A stretch of DNA of 64,000 bases from Thiomicrospira pelophila DSM 1534. Its GTDB lineage: Bacteria > Pseudomonadota > Gammaproteobacteria > Thiomicrospirales > Thiomicrospiraceae. The position numbers and the translations under genes were made by a program. Shown in pieces: positions 17,613 through 26,255 of this stretch (positions are counted from its first letter, which is position 1; every line of letters starts with the position of its first letter). Location: assembly GCF_000711195.1 (NCBI RefSeq), contig NZ_JOMR01000001.1, positions 2,044,216-2,108,215 on the forward strand. The letters run 5' to 3'. The notes under the pieces are model-generated. The model searched no databases. It saw only the letters and a list, made by a program, of their open reading frames with translations, and was not told where the DNA came from.

Positions 17613-19042
17613 TGTCAGAATGTGGCCTGTGCGGTAGAGAAGCCAGTACTTACCATCGAGTACATCGAAACAAGAAGTACTGCGGTACATGTTACGCCTA
17701 TTTATTCAAAAAGCGTGAGTGCTCTGTTTGTGGTGAAATTAAACGCATTTATAAATATGACTCAATTGCGGTTTGCAAATCCTGTGAGACAAGGGGGAAG
17801 CCCTGCATACGATGTGGCAAGCAAAAGTATAGTATCGGAAAAATCACCGACAATGGGCCAGTATGTAATTCGTGCTCAATTCATTTTCGACCAGCAACTG
17901 CATGCAGTTGTTGTGGTGCGACAACTAGGAGTGTATCGCGCAGATTACCCTACAATATAAATGAACCCATTTGCGACAAGTGCCTCAATAAACAAATCGG
18001 GGTTAAATGCTCTCATTGCCACTTTACTCGGCCACCGTTTTTCTACACTCTTGATAAGAAACCTTTCTGCAAATCCTGTTCCACTAAGCCAGATAAAGCC
18101 TGCAATGTTTGTGGAAAGATACTGCCTGGCGGCTTTTTGAAAAATACTTGTAGCTCATGTAGCTGCAACAAGAGCTTAAGAAAGCGACTCAATTTATCAT
18201 CAAAAGCGTTGCACCCGGAGATTGCGAAAATCTATAACGACTACGGACTATGGATGGAAAAAACGCGTGACTCTGGCATTGCATCAAGAAAGGTTATTTC
18301 TAGCTTTGATATCTTCGTTTTTCTGAGCCAGTGGTTTGAGAAACACAACAGCCTTCCAAGTTATGACGAGTATGCGAGCCACTTAACTGTAGCCAAGACA
18401 AGAAAGCATTTAACGGTTACTTACTTTTTAGATGAAATGGAACTTATCCCTCTTGATCACACTAGAAAGTTAGAGATAGGAAACTTGGACTGTGTTGATC
18501 GCGCATATGATCGCATACCTAAGATCAGTCCTTTATTCAAGTACATGGACAGTTATCACGAACAGATCATTAAAAAATATGTATCTGGCAAAAACACTGC
18601 GCATACTGCGAGATTGGGATTTGGTACCGCCGTTAACTTTCTAGAGTTAGGTGATTACCAAAATAAAAATGAACCGGACACTGAACTCATCCGGCAGTAC
18701 TTATGGCTTCACTCTGGACAACGAGCAAGTCTATGGGGATTCATTACGTACTTAAGAAAACACCACCAACTTGATTTGCCCAGCCTTGATGACAAAGTTT
18801 ATAAATTAGCTTTAGAAAGATCTGATGAATCTGTTGAACGCAGCAAGCAAAAGCTAATAGAGTTATTGCGTTCAGAAACATTTTCGCGAGAAGATTACAT
18901 TGAACTTGCACTGGCTTACCTCCACCAGGTGAAACTACCGAGTGAGCTAAAGAAAATTCGGGAGAAGATTAGTGTAAACAATTGCGAAATAAAGCTTTCC
19001 AAGCATATTATTTATTTGCCGGATACAAGTGCAGTATTGTGA
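17609..19042 (+). CDS. Zinc-ribbon protein following tniQ (possible TniE-type transposition protein)
   Basis: 477 residues from the ATG at 17609, which overlaps the tniQ stop (ATGA); an in-frame GTG at 17585 is less likely. The first about 190 residues contain at least six CxxC pairs in a row (CGLCG, CSVCGE, CIRCGK, CSCCGA, CSHCHF, CNVCGK and partners), a string of zinc ribbons. The rest is helical and basic; the part from about 315 to 400 (MDSYHEQIIKKYVSGKNTAHT onward is helical) recalls the SAM-like core-binding domain of tyrosine recombinases, but no catalytic Arg/His/Tyr set is present. Its place in the tns operon suggests a role in transposition, perhaps as the fifth gene (tniE) of Tn6022-like elements; that match is from memory and unverified. 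Confidence 0.6.
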   Translation: MMSECGLCGREASTYHRVHRNKKYCGTCYAYLFKKRECSVCGEIKRIYKYDSIAVCKSCETRGKPCIRCGKQKYSIGKITDNGPVCNSCSIHFRPATACSCCGATTRSVSRRLPYNINEPICDKCLNKQIGVKCSHCHFTRPPFFYTLDKKPFCKSCSTKPDKACNVCGKILPGGFLKNTCSSCSCNKSLRKRLNLSSKALHPEIAKIYNDYGLWMEKTRDSGIASRKVISSFDIFVFLSQWFEKHNSLPSYDEYASHLTVAKTRKHLTVTYFLDEMELIPLDHTRKLEIGNLDCVDRAYDRIPKISPLFKYMDSYHEQIIKKYVSGKNTAHTARLGFGTAVNFLELGDYQNKNEPDTELIRQYLWLHSGQRASLWGFITYLRKHHQLDLPSLDDKVYKLALERSDESVERSKQKLIELLRSETFSREDYIELALAYLHQVKLPSELKKIREKISVNNCEIKLSKHIIYLPDTSAVL

Positions 19043-19151
19043 ATACTGAAGTCAATTTGCGTTAATTTTATTGAAAATGTCCAACATTTCAAGTTGAAGC
19101 TATCTATGAGGGTACAAAAAAACAACACTTGGAAAGGTGAGGGATACAAAA

Positions 19152-19784
19152 CTAATCTAAGCTACCATCTTCAGTATTACAGAATGTAAATTGAATGCAG
19201 TCGCTTTTGATTGAGTTTACAAAACTAACAAGCCCCGTTTGAGCCTCATTTTTACATCCTGATCTAAAACATAGGTTTATTGCTCCATCGACAGTACAAT
19301 ATCTTTTTATTGTATCAAAAGCATCGTTACCAAACAGCTCTAGAGCCATATTTATGACCTGCTCCAAAGTCAGAAACCCTAACCCAGACAACACTCCTGG
19401 ATGTGTTTTTACAAAACTATGTGTCGCTGTTATAGCACGCTTATCACCGGTAGCAATACAACCGTTGTTATCTATTGCACTGCCAATCAAGGTGAGCTCT
19501 CCTTCATCAATATCTGAATGCTCAATCTCTTGCAATACTTGAATTGTTTCTAACCCTATTTGAGGCTCTCTGGAGATCCCTATCAAATAATTTATCTGTT
19601 CCGTGAAAGCTTTCTTATCTAGAATGTCACTCCGACTATCTACATATCTTTGTGCAATATATTTCAATGACTGTAGACAATATAATTCAAAGCCTCTTTC
19701 TAATGAATATTCCACTAAGCCACGTAGCACTCCATAATGCGCTAACTTCAACCCAATATCGTTATCGATATAAATTCGCTTCAT
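19152..19784 (-). CDS. PIN-like domain protein
   Basis: 210 residues. The N-terminal strand KRIYIDNDIGLKLAHYG offers Asp8/Asp10, and DEGELTLIGSAIDNNGCIATGDKRAI supplies the Glu and the final Asp of a PIN-like RNase active site. Third gene of a minus-strand operon after an HTH gene and an ImmA/IrrE peptidase gene, 2 bases behind the latter. Family and context suggest a toxin-like RNase controlled by the upstream genes; the C-terminal 50 residues are unlike known PIN toxins. Function is inferred, not shown. Confidence 0.65.
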   Translation of the reverse strand: MKRIYIDNDIGLKLAHYGVLRGLVEYSLERGFELYCLQSLKYIAQRYVDSRSDILDKKAFTEQINYLIGISREPQIGLETIQVLQEIEHSDIDEGELTLIGSAIDNNGCIATGDKRAITATHSFVKTHPGVLSGLGFLTLEQVINMALELFGNDAFDTIKRYCTVDGAINLCFRSGCKNEAQTGLVSFVNSIKSDCIQFTFCNTEDGSLD

Positions 19785-19786
19785 GG

Positions 19787-20782
19787 CTACAGAACCCGGC
19801 TCAACAAATCTTCATCATCTTGCTTGAGTCTTAATAAGTCTAATTGGACTTGATTATGCTGCTCAAGAATTTCCAAAGCATTAGGTGACTCTAAAAATTT
19901 AATAGCCGTCTGCGCAACCCGCCAGTCAGCGTATTCTTTACCATAGGATAAAACCACATGCCCAGCTGAAATACCATACTCTTTCGAAACCTTTTGTGCG
20001 AATACCGCAAGTTCGGCCGAAGATTTTGGCACAGGCATTGATGAAATTATCTTATCCAAAGGAATATGGCCCCTTAAAGCTCTTAAAGCAAATAAATCCG
20101 CTTCATCTTCTTGTGCATCTGCCTCATCTCTTAGTGTTTCTGCAAGCCTTAATATTGAAAAATCTGTAATCGACTCCTTTTCATACATATGCCCGAGCAA
20201 AGCATGTCCAATTTCATGCAACAAAATAAAAAGCTGGATTGAGGGAATTTTATGCCTGTGTGATAAAACAATTGCAAAACGTTCTCCAAATTTAAAAACA
20301 GCTCCAGCAGGCCGAGGAGCACCTGAAGCAATCGTTGATACAAATAGCACTGGGAGGTTTGCATCTCTACAAAGTTCAAGAGTACCTTCAAGTGTTAAAC
20401 TTATATTCTCGAAAAGCTTCTCCCTCAAGTAATCAATATTTTGAGGTCGTACATTGTAATCATAAGCTTTTACCAAGGTCCGGGCATAAGCACCCAATTG
20501 AAGGGATGCCGCAACAAGCCGGCTTTCATCAACACCCGTGCGAACCTTAAACTCTCTTTGCAATTTTGTATGATGAAATTCGACAGCACTTAACTCAGAG
20601 TGCACAAATTTAAGTCCAAACCTACTTTTGAGAAAAAATACAAATTGAGCAAATCCTGACGAAGTTTCCAGTAAGGAATCGTCCCACCATCTAGGCAGCA
20701 TGCTTTTAATGAGCGCCTTCGATAGGCCCTCTGCTTTTGCGGCCTTATAAATAGCTGTTTTAGTAGGGATTTGTACTGTCAA
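19787..20782 (-). CDS. ImmA/IrrE-family metallopeptidase
   Basis: 331 residues with the zinc peptidase motif HEIGHALLGH at about residue 190 and a downstream Glu in EDEADLFALRAL, the third ligand region. In ICEBs1 ImmA cleaves the repressor ImmR, and in Deinococcus IrrE cleaves DdrO; here the obvious partner is the HTH protein encoded just upstream. The N-terminal 120 residues are specific to this type of protein. Middle gene of the HTH-ImmA-PIN operon. Anti-phage or addiction role is inference. Confidence 0.88.
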   Translation of the reverse strand: MTVQIPTKTAIYKAAKAEGLSKALIKSMLPRWWDDSLLETSSGFAQFVFFLKSRFGLKFVHSELSAVEFHHTKLQREFKVRTGVDESRLVAASLQLGAYARTLVKAYDYNVRPQNIDYLREKLFENISLTLEGTLELCRDANLPVLFVSTIASGAPRPAGAVFKFGERFAIVLSHRHKIPSIQLFILLHEIGHALLGHMYEKESITDFSILRLAETLRDEADAQEDEADLFALRALRGHIPLDKIISSMPVPKSSAELAVFAQKVSKEYGISAGHVVLSYGKEYADWRVAQTAIKFLESPNALEILEQHNQVQLDLLRLKQDDEDLLSRVL

Positions 20783-20797
20783 AATAATGCTCCATGA

Positions 20798-21127
20798 CTA
20801 TTTAAGGTACATTTTACACGAGTGGGCAACAAGCAATAAACGACGAATTTTTTTTGCATGTGCATCTGAACCATCCCAGACTTCTTGTATTGCATCCATA
20901 ATAATTTTACTAGATCGTGGGTTAACGCCACTATGCTCAGGCAACTCAACTTTTGCATAATTGCATAATTTTTTTAAGCTTGGCGTTATAGATACCTGCG
21001 TCATTTTTAAGTTTCTATATACTGTACTCTGCACCATACCATGCTTTTCAGCTATAGAAAGTGTATTCTTAAGCCCCTGCTCTTTGAAAGCCTGCAATAT
21101 TTTTTCTTGTAGTTTTTCTATACTCAT
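20798..21127 (-). CDS. Small HTH regulator of the ImmA/PIN operon
   Basis: 109 residues. A helix-turn-helix is seen at about 19-45 (TLSIAEKHGMVQSTVYRNLK), of the Cro or resolvase-HTH kind. First gene of the operon with the ImmA/IrrE peptidase and PIN-like genes; it is divergent from the sce7726 gene with a short shared promoter region containing a 15-base sequence that also occurs inside this gene. It is the likely repressor and likely peptidase substrate, by analogy with ImmR-ImmA. Confidence 0.7.
   Translation of the reverse strand: MSIEKLQEKILQAFKEQGLKNTLSIAEKHGMVQSTVYRNLKMTQVSITPSLKKLCNYAKVELPEHSGVNPRSSKIIMDAIQEVWDGSDAHAKKIRRLLLVAHSCKMYLK
20954..20968. repeat. 15-bp repeat TGCATAATTGCATAA, copy inside the HTH gene
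   Basis: Exact match to 21143-21157. It encodes part of Leu-Cys-Asn-Tyr-Ala-Lys on the opposite strand. Two direct TGCATAA half-sites 8 bases apart suggest a protein-binding site; its location 160 bases into the regulated gene would allow looping repression. Confidence 0.6.
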
Positions 21128-21142
21128 AAAATTATTTTTTAA

Positions 21143-21157
21143 TGCATAATTGCATAA
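21143..21157. promoter_or_regulatory. Candidate operator TGCATAATTGCATAA between divergent genes
   Basis: Two direct TGCATAA half-sites lie in the gap between the HTH gene (start 21127) and the sce7726 gene (likely start 21201), directly before a TATACT hexamer that could be the -10 of the rightward promoter. An exact second copy is at 20954-20968. The HTH protein is the natural candidate binder. Confidence 0.5.
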
Positions 21158-21200
21158 AATATACTATCTTTTTATACAAAAAGCAATTAAAATGGTTTTT

Positions 21201-21803
21201 ATGAACGATCCAGAAATCAGACAACTCCTTTTCAAACACCTTACTCGTAGGAAATCTATTGGGGAAACCGATATTTATGAAGAAGTCCCATTACGAACCG
21301 GTCAAGTAAGAGCTGATATTGTTCTAATAGGAAGTTATCTGGAATGCTTTGAAATCAAAGGACCTAATGACACCCTTAAGCGGCTACTCGACCAAGGTAA
21401 CCAATATCAGGAAACCTTTGAAAAAATACATTTAGTTTGCGCCACAAAACATATAAATAAAGTAATACATATGGTTCCGAAGTGGTGGGGAATTATTGAG
21501 ATAACACAATCTGGGCAGGTTAAAAATATACAAAAAGCCAAGAACAATCCCAAAAGAAAAATCCAAGGATTAGTCGACTTGCTTCATGTTGATGAAGCCA
21601 AAAATATTCTAAAAAACTCCACCCATTTAGGCGTCTCTAAACTCAACCACTCCCACCTCAGAGAGCTGCTAGTTGAACATCTTTCAGAAATTGAGCTTAG
21701 AGTAAAAATCAGACAAGAACTTGCCAAAAGAAAGTGGCGCTGGCTACCAAGTCAGAACGCCATTAATCAACCTCACCTAAACGCTAGGACTTGGGCAATA
21801 TGA
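21201..21803 (+). CDS. sce7726-family protein
   Basis: About 200 residues from the ATG at 21201 (MNDPEIRQLLFKHL), chosen because the family starts this way and the upstream in-frame ATGs at 21150 and 21192 fall in or near the promoter. Shows the sce7726 pattern: an N-terminal helix, then RTGQVRADIVLIG and LECFEIKGPNDTL, an Asp plus Glu-x-Lys set as in PD-(D/E)xK nucleases. These proteins are frequent in islands next to a beta or sce7725 family gene, as here; its 3' end overlaps that convergent gene by 31 bases. Function unproven. Confidence 0.8.
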   Translation: MNDPEIRQLLFKHLTRRKSIGETDIYEEVPLRTGQVRADIVLIGSYLECFEIKGPNDTLKRLLDQGNQYQETFEKIHLVCATKHINKVIHMVPKWWGIIEITQSGQVKNIQKAKNNPKRKIQGLVDLLHVDEAKNILKNSTHLGVSKLNHSHLRELLVEHLSEIELRVKIRQELAKRKWRWLPSQNAINQPHLNARTWAI

Positions 21804-22720
21804 TGATGTATAAATTCCGACACATGCATAGAAGAATTCCCAGGGCCCGTTAACGGTGGGGTCAACGACCTATCATGCCACACTTTATCTGCCCACGAAA
21901 AATTTTCACTACGATATTCAGGGGATGCAACCAATAGACTAGCTAATGCATGAGATACATCCCCCCCTTTACCTTGATCCCTAAGAACCAACCAATAATC
22001 ATCATGTGCATACTTAAGATTTGTGTGACCGGAACGCATTGTATCTGATTGCCGCCACCATGGATGAATAGTTGCATAGTCACTGTATAAAAAAGGAAAG
22101 GGAGCTAAACGCACCATTTCGTCATAAAACTCTCTATCTTTCCTTTTTACTTCATACCGTCCAAGAATTCCATCCAACAACTTGGGGAAAAAACCTGATG
22201 AAAGAATAATTGATGACACATTGTCCAATGCATAAAGCTTACAAAACTTAGCTATTTCTAACGCAGAATCGATATATTGCTCTTTTACTTCGTAAAAATC
22301 TAAAATTAGAGTTATGTTTCTTAGTGTACTTTGTCTTATTTTATTAACTTGATCGCTATGAAAGGTTGAATTGATTGCAGTATCAAAATTTTCTACTCCG
22401 ATCTTGAGCACCGGTTTCTTAGAAAAACTTTGAATTAACGAGGGAGTCATAAGAGGCAATTGATTTAATGAAACTGCAACAGAGGCTAAGGGATCCATTA
22501 AAACCTGTGTTAGCTCAACATTAACATCTGCTATATCATCACTTGAGACATCAAAAATGAATTTGCCTGACCATACATTCTTAATTCCAGTATATTCAGA
22601 CAAATAATCTTTTCTTTCCTCAAACATCCAAATAGGGGAAACCCGACTGCTCCAATCTTGTGGAGCTTTAGACATCGCAATTTCTTCACCTTTTTTCCAT
22701 CTTAACATTGGAAAATACAT
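21773..22720 (-). CDS. Beta_protein-family (T4 beta-like) protein
   Basis: About 315 residues; start at ATG 22720 (MYFPMLRWKKGEEIAM) with AAGGTAGGTG upstream; a GTG two codons earlier is also open. The N-terminus with Tyr-Phe-Pro-x-Leu-Arg-Trp-Lys-x-Gly-Glu is characteristic of the beta/sce7725 group, and the body fits a TIM-barrel-like fold with repeated strand motifs (LKIGVENFDTAI, LILDFYEVKEQ, SSIILSSGFFP). It is convergent with, and overlaps, the sce7726 gene, its common partner. The biochemical role is unknown; distribution suggests defence. Confidence 0.8.
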   Translation of the reverse strand: MYFPMLRWKKGEEIAMSKAPQDWSSRVSPIWMFEERKDYLSEYTGIKNVWSGKFIFDVSSDDIADVNVELTQVLMDPLASVAVSLNQLPLMTPSLIQSFSKKPVLKIGVENFDTAINSTFHSDQVNKIRQSTLRNITLILDFYEVKEQYIDSALEIAKFCKLYALDNVSSIILSSGFFPKLLDGILGRYEVKRKDREFYDEMVRLAPFPFLYSDYATIHPWWRQSDTMRSGHTNLKYAHDDYWLVLRDQGKGGDVSHALASLLVASPEYRSENFSWADKVWHDRSLTPPLTGPGNSSMHVSEFIHHHIAQVLAFR

Positions 22721-22985
22721 AAACACCTACCTTGCATTTAAAATCTGTTTATCTACCACCTAATAAAAAAGTTCTAATGACTCGTAATTCAAAACGCTAA
22801 GTGCATCCAAAGGACTTTATACCACCTTAACATCGAAGCTATACTTCTCGTAAGACTCCATTTAAGCGTATTTAAAAATATAGCGCCATCATCAACAATC
22901 AATATTTTTTGCGACACGTCTATAGCAATTCAAACCCACATATACGACAATCAACCCAGCTAATTTACACGATAACACTAATTTT

Positions 22986-23536
22986 ATGAACCTTAAACAC
23001 TATTTAAGTGCCGTTGTCATAGCATTATTACTCTCAAATATTAGCGTACTGGCGGCTCCACAAAGTTTCTCACAAGCCAAATATGAACTAAAAAAATATG
23101 TGTACTACGATCAGAATTTAAATAACCAAGAATTCTATTGTGGATGCAATTGGAAATGGGTTGGACGCTCTGGTGGCAAAATCGACTTCGGCTCTTGCGA
23201 TTACCAAGTTAGGGCACAAGAAAACCGAGGAAAACGAATTGAGTGGGAACATGTTGTACCAGCTCACTCACTTGGTCATCAACGCCAATGCTGGCAAGAA
23301 GGTGGCCGAAAAAACTGTATTGCCAACGATCCTATTTTTCGCCAAATGGAAGCTGTAATTTTAAAGTAAACTTTAAACAGCGAGTAGTCGAACCTCGTGA
23401 CGAGGTAAAAGGTATCATTGCCCGTATTTACTTCTACATGCACGACCGCTACGATTTGTGTAGTGGCCAATTTCACTTTACCACTACACATGGATGCCTC
23501 GCAACTCAAGAGTCTAAAAAGAGAACAACCGTCTAA
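22986..23536 (+). pseudogene. Endonuclease I (EndA/NucM-like), internal deletion and frameshift
   Basis: The first 120 codons are a good secreted endonuclease I: signal peptide ending SVLAAPQSF, then YCGCNWKW, the catalytic motif RIEWEHVVPAHSLG and ANDPIFRQMEA. At about 23347 the reading frame changes and the sequence resumes at CNFKVNFKQ, VEPRDEVKG and ARIYFYMHDRYDL, which belong to the later part of the same family. About 40-50 residues, including the usual HNL-P-x-G-x-N metal motif, are missing. The gene is therefore dead. What follows YDL does not look like the family's normal end. Confidence 0.85.
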
Positions 23537-23581
23537 ATAGATGTAGCGGATTTGGCTTTGGAGAAGCAAGCAATTAAGGAC

Positions 23582-23725
23582 TTAGTTATCGGGCATATTT
23601 AGCAATAGTGAGCGCATTGCGTCTGTAATGAGTTTGTTGATTCGTTTAAGAGTTTTTTCTTTGATTTTGCCATAAGGATAATCACCCCAAGCACACTTAG
23701 TCCAAGATAGGACTTCAACCTTCAT
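23582..23725 (-). pseudogene. Truncated YoeB-type toxin
   Basis: A 47-codon remnant (MKVEVLSWTKCAWGDYPYGK, then KTLKRINKLITDAMRS) that matches the first half of YoeB mRNA interferases; the second half with the catalytic Glu/Arg/His and C-terminal Tyr is absent. Its start overlaps the stop of the YefM-like gene by 11 bases, the usual antitoxin-toxin arrangement. Toxin activity is lost. Confidence 0.8.
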
Positions 23726-23972
23726 CAATCAAACCTTTTTGCACAACCTTCCCTGCACAATACTGTGTAATAGATTGTTTCAGGTGCGCTACATTAGCCG
23801 ATGATCTCAATAGATGCACCGTTTCCATTAAACTATCAAAATAGTCTTGAGACATTACTACCACGTTATCAGCATCCCGGCGTGTAATAATGGTGAAATC
23901 CACATTATCTACAACAGAATCCAATACGCTTTTTAGACTCTTTCTTGCGTCTGTATAACTTACAACTTGCAT
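23715..23972 (-). CDS. YefM/Phd-family antitoxin
   Basis: 85 residues from ATG 23972 (MQVVSYTDARKSLKSVLD) preceded by AAGAAGG. The N-terminal DNA-binding part (SYTDARKSLKSVLDSV), the TIITRRDADNVVVMSQDYFDSLMET core and the C-terminal toxin-binding tail are all present, so the antitoxin looks intact although its YoeB partner is truncated. It may survive as an orphan regulator or neutralise YoeB toxins from elsewhere. Confidence 0.9.
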   Translation of the reverse strand: MQVVSYTDARKSLKSVLDSVVDNVDFTIITRRDADNVVVMSQDYFDSLMETVHLLRSSANVAHLKQSITQYCAGKVVQKGLIDEG

Positions 23973-24143
23973 AAGCACCTTCTTTTTGATTACCTTATCA
24001 CGATATAAACAATATATTGCACATGTCCATATTTGTAGCTGTTTTTTGCAACCTAAACTAACCTCAGACTTAACGTGCTAACAATGCACTGAGCTTTCCT
24101 CTGAATTAGCACCATTTCCTCGATGAAATTTTATTCAACCTTT

Positions 24144-24743
24144 TTAGCACACCGAGCACCCCTTTATAGACTGACCACACCTATAATCGATTTCGGGTAG
24201 GCCATGAATACCAATTTTGCATGAAGAAACCCAATCTAGGAACTCACTCACCACCGATTCGTCCCTTATTCGCTTATGCCCCGGGCCTTTTTTTACTATA
24301 GTTTGTAAGCCTTGAGGTATCTCAATTGCACCAGAGCCAAAATACCAAAAACGTTCACAAATTAATACATTCTGTCCACCGATGTCAGATTCTAAATCCT
24401 GACTTGAATGATGTGGATTCTCACTCTGAACCCAATCATTACCGTCAAAAAAATATATGCTATCGCCATGAATGCCATATTCACCATTCGCTTCGCTAGG
24501 TTGCTTACAATTAAACCTTGGCACACAGCCATATTCCTCTAAGGATACCACCTCACTAATAACACCAGCATAAACAAGCCTCCCAGCACCAACTGATTTT
24601 ACTGAGCCTGTGCCAACCAATATATCACCCGGCCTTGCTACTCTTCGAACCACGGGTTTACAAGTTGCAAGAGTGAGAAATCCACAAAACGGATTAGGCG
24701 CAAATCCAGAGTCATTTTTAAGAACGTATGAGAAGATATTCAT
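24144..24743 (-). CDS. Nmad2 (nucleotide modification associated domain 2) protein
   Basis: 199 residues from ATG 24743 (MNIFSYVLKNDSGFAPNPF), preceded by GGGGTGGG; a GTG two codons earlier is also possible. It has the Nmad2 pattern: YV-x-x-DSGFAPNPF-x-GFLTLATCKP, then RPGDILVGTGS and RLVYAGVISEV. Nmad domains were defined by their linkage to modified-base pathways in phages and islands; the biochemical role is inferred. The upstream gene ends 8 bases away and has an HExxH motif, so the two probably form one unit. Confidence 0.75.
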   Translation of the reverse strand: MNIFSYVLKNDSGFAPNPFCGFLTLATCKPVVRRVARPGDILVGTGSVKSVGAGRLVYAGVISEVVSLEEYGCVPRFNCKQPSEANGEYGIHGDSIYFFDGNDWVQSENPHHSSQDLESDIGGQNVLICERFWYFGSGAIEIPQGLQTIVKKGPGHKRIRDESVVSEFLDWVSSCKIGIHGLPEIDYRCGQSIKGCSVC

Positions 24744-24757
24744 GCCCACCCCATAAA

Positions 24758-25234
24758 TTAAAGATTTCCTTTAACTATATTTTCAACATTAAAAACCTTT
24801 CTCTCTTCATAATCAGCCTGCAACCCGTAAGCCATCTTCTCCAAAAGAGCCTCATCATAACCATAAGCATCCAGCTCACCTAAGTAGCGTTCAATGAAGT
24901 CTTCAGCACCCAGCAAACGCCACTGGACAACATGGACCAGCTCATGGAAATGAAGTGCTTTATTAGTCAAATGGTCGCCTTTGATAAAGTAGGTATCTTT
25001 GTACGTGATACCATGCGTATCCAAATCGAGGAACTCTTTAAAACGGACGTTTATCTCAGTTAAAAAAGTGGGTAGCGGGATTTCATCAACCACAACATAA
25101 TATGCACTTGAAAGTAATTCTTGCGAATAGTACCCCGCAAAATCCTTCTTAAATGAAGAGCAACTATTTTTTTGAAGTGAATACTCAAATAAAACTTCAT
25201 CAATCCACTCGTTAACATCTTTAGAAGAATTCAA
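24758..25234 (-). CDS. Small HExxH-motif protein upstream of Nmad2 gene
   Basis: 158 residues. The only clear signature is FHELVHVVQWRLLG at about residue 108, an HELVH zinc peptidase motif; a downstream Glu (GELDAYGYDEALLE) could be the third ligand. No signal peptide. I recognise no family beyond 'putative metallopeptidase'. It is cotranscribed with the Nmad2 gene. Confidence 0.6.
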   Translation of the reverse strand: MNSSKDVNEWIDEVLFEYSLQKNSCSSFKKDFAGYYSQELLSSAYYVVVDEIPLPTFLTEINVRFKEFLDLDTHGITYKDTYFIKGDHLTNKALHFHELVHVVQWRLLGAEDFIERYLGELDAYGYDEALLEKMAYGLQADYEERKVFNVENIVKGNL

Positions 25235-25497
25235 TATTTTTATTCCTCAATCTGATCTACAAAGCCATCAACAATCATGGCACTATGAAACAGTAGCAAC
25301 TAAAAACTCTTAAACTGCGCTATAAAATAAAGCATTCTCGAGACCCTACATCCCTCTCCAATAAATCCGACTTTTACACCATAAATATTAACAAACAACT
25401 CTAGTATAAAATAAATTTAGTTGAAATACATACTGAAAAAAGTCAATATATATAAAGGATAGCGTACTAACACCTATCCATACATAAGGATACAAAT

Positions 25498-25707
25498 ATG
25501 AGTATAAGTGACCACGACTATGTGAACTTTTCTGAAGATCATGAACTAAACTACCATCTAACTAAAGTAGGTAAACGTCAAACAGAATCAAACCGTGACG
25601 AACTTAAAGTCATGGGTAATGAGCTAAAAAACCAACTCGGAAAAACCATGCTTAAACATGGCGAATTTCACGAGTATGTAAAAAAACAAAAACATCGACT
25701 GGAATAA
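25498..25707 (+). CDS. Small DUF3606-like protein
   Basis: 69 residues with a clear ribosome binding site (AAGGA, 7 bases before ATG). The order DHDYVNFSEDHELNYHLTKVG then ELKVMGNEL resembles DUF3606 (D..I.V.ED.EV.YW...LG....L...V..VGN). Highly charged and soluble. Gap 25235-25497 upstream has no gene or clear signal. Function unknown. Confidence 0.5.
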   Translation: MSISDHDYVNFSEDHELNYHLTKVGKRQTESNRDELKVMGNELKNQLGKTMLKHGEFHEYVKKQKHRLE

Positions 25708-25922
25708 TTGCGTTAAGCACGCACAATTAGCTTAACCTGGAATACTTCAGGTTGAGTCTAAAATTGCATTAAGAAACAATAAACTTACACAGCAAAACCG
25801 TAAAACTCTACTTTAAACATGCATTGCAATTAAGAAGTGGACATTTTGAGGAGCCTAGAATGAATGCCTTAAAGATAAGTCAAATGTAGTGCTTAATAAA
25901 TTATTTTCATCAAGGCTCTTTT

Positions 25923-26255
25923 ATGCCAATCAGTAGCGCTAGTACTGTAGCAATATCCGCCATTATCGCAACCTCAGGTGTAATCGATGGTCCCGAGTAT
26001 AGGGTACTAGAGGGCGGAGAGAGGGCATTGCAGATGACTCAACTGTGTATTGAGGATGGACGTGATATTGAAAAGTCGTTTATTCTTCAAAAGCAATTTG
26101 GTTACTCGGGGCATGCAGTTGTAAACTGCCAGTATCTTGAAACCACCTCAGGATTGTATGTGGCCGCTAAAGGCTATTATCAGCCAACTCCGATGCTAAA
26201 AGACTTAGCCGAGTTGTTCGAAGATAAGGGTTACAAAGTTCAAACTAAACATTAA
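25923..26255 (+). CDS. Hypothetical protein
   Basis: 110 residues, no recognised domain. The N-terminal SSASTVAISAIIATSG is mildly hydrophobic; the rest is mixed (RVLEGGERALQMTQLC, LEDGRDIEKSF-like, GYYQPTPMLKDLAELFEDKGY). It follows a 215-base gap and is convergent with, and overlaps by four bases, the small minus-strand gene. It is probably real because the overlap is of the usual end-to-end type, but nothing shows what it does. Confidence 0.4.
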   Translation: MPISSASTVAISAIIATSGVIDGPEYRVLEGGERALQMTQLCIEDGRDIEKSFILQKQFGYSGHAVVNCQYLETTSGLYVAAKGYYQPTPMLKDLAELFEDKGYKVQTKH

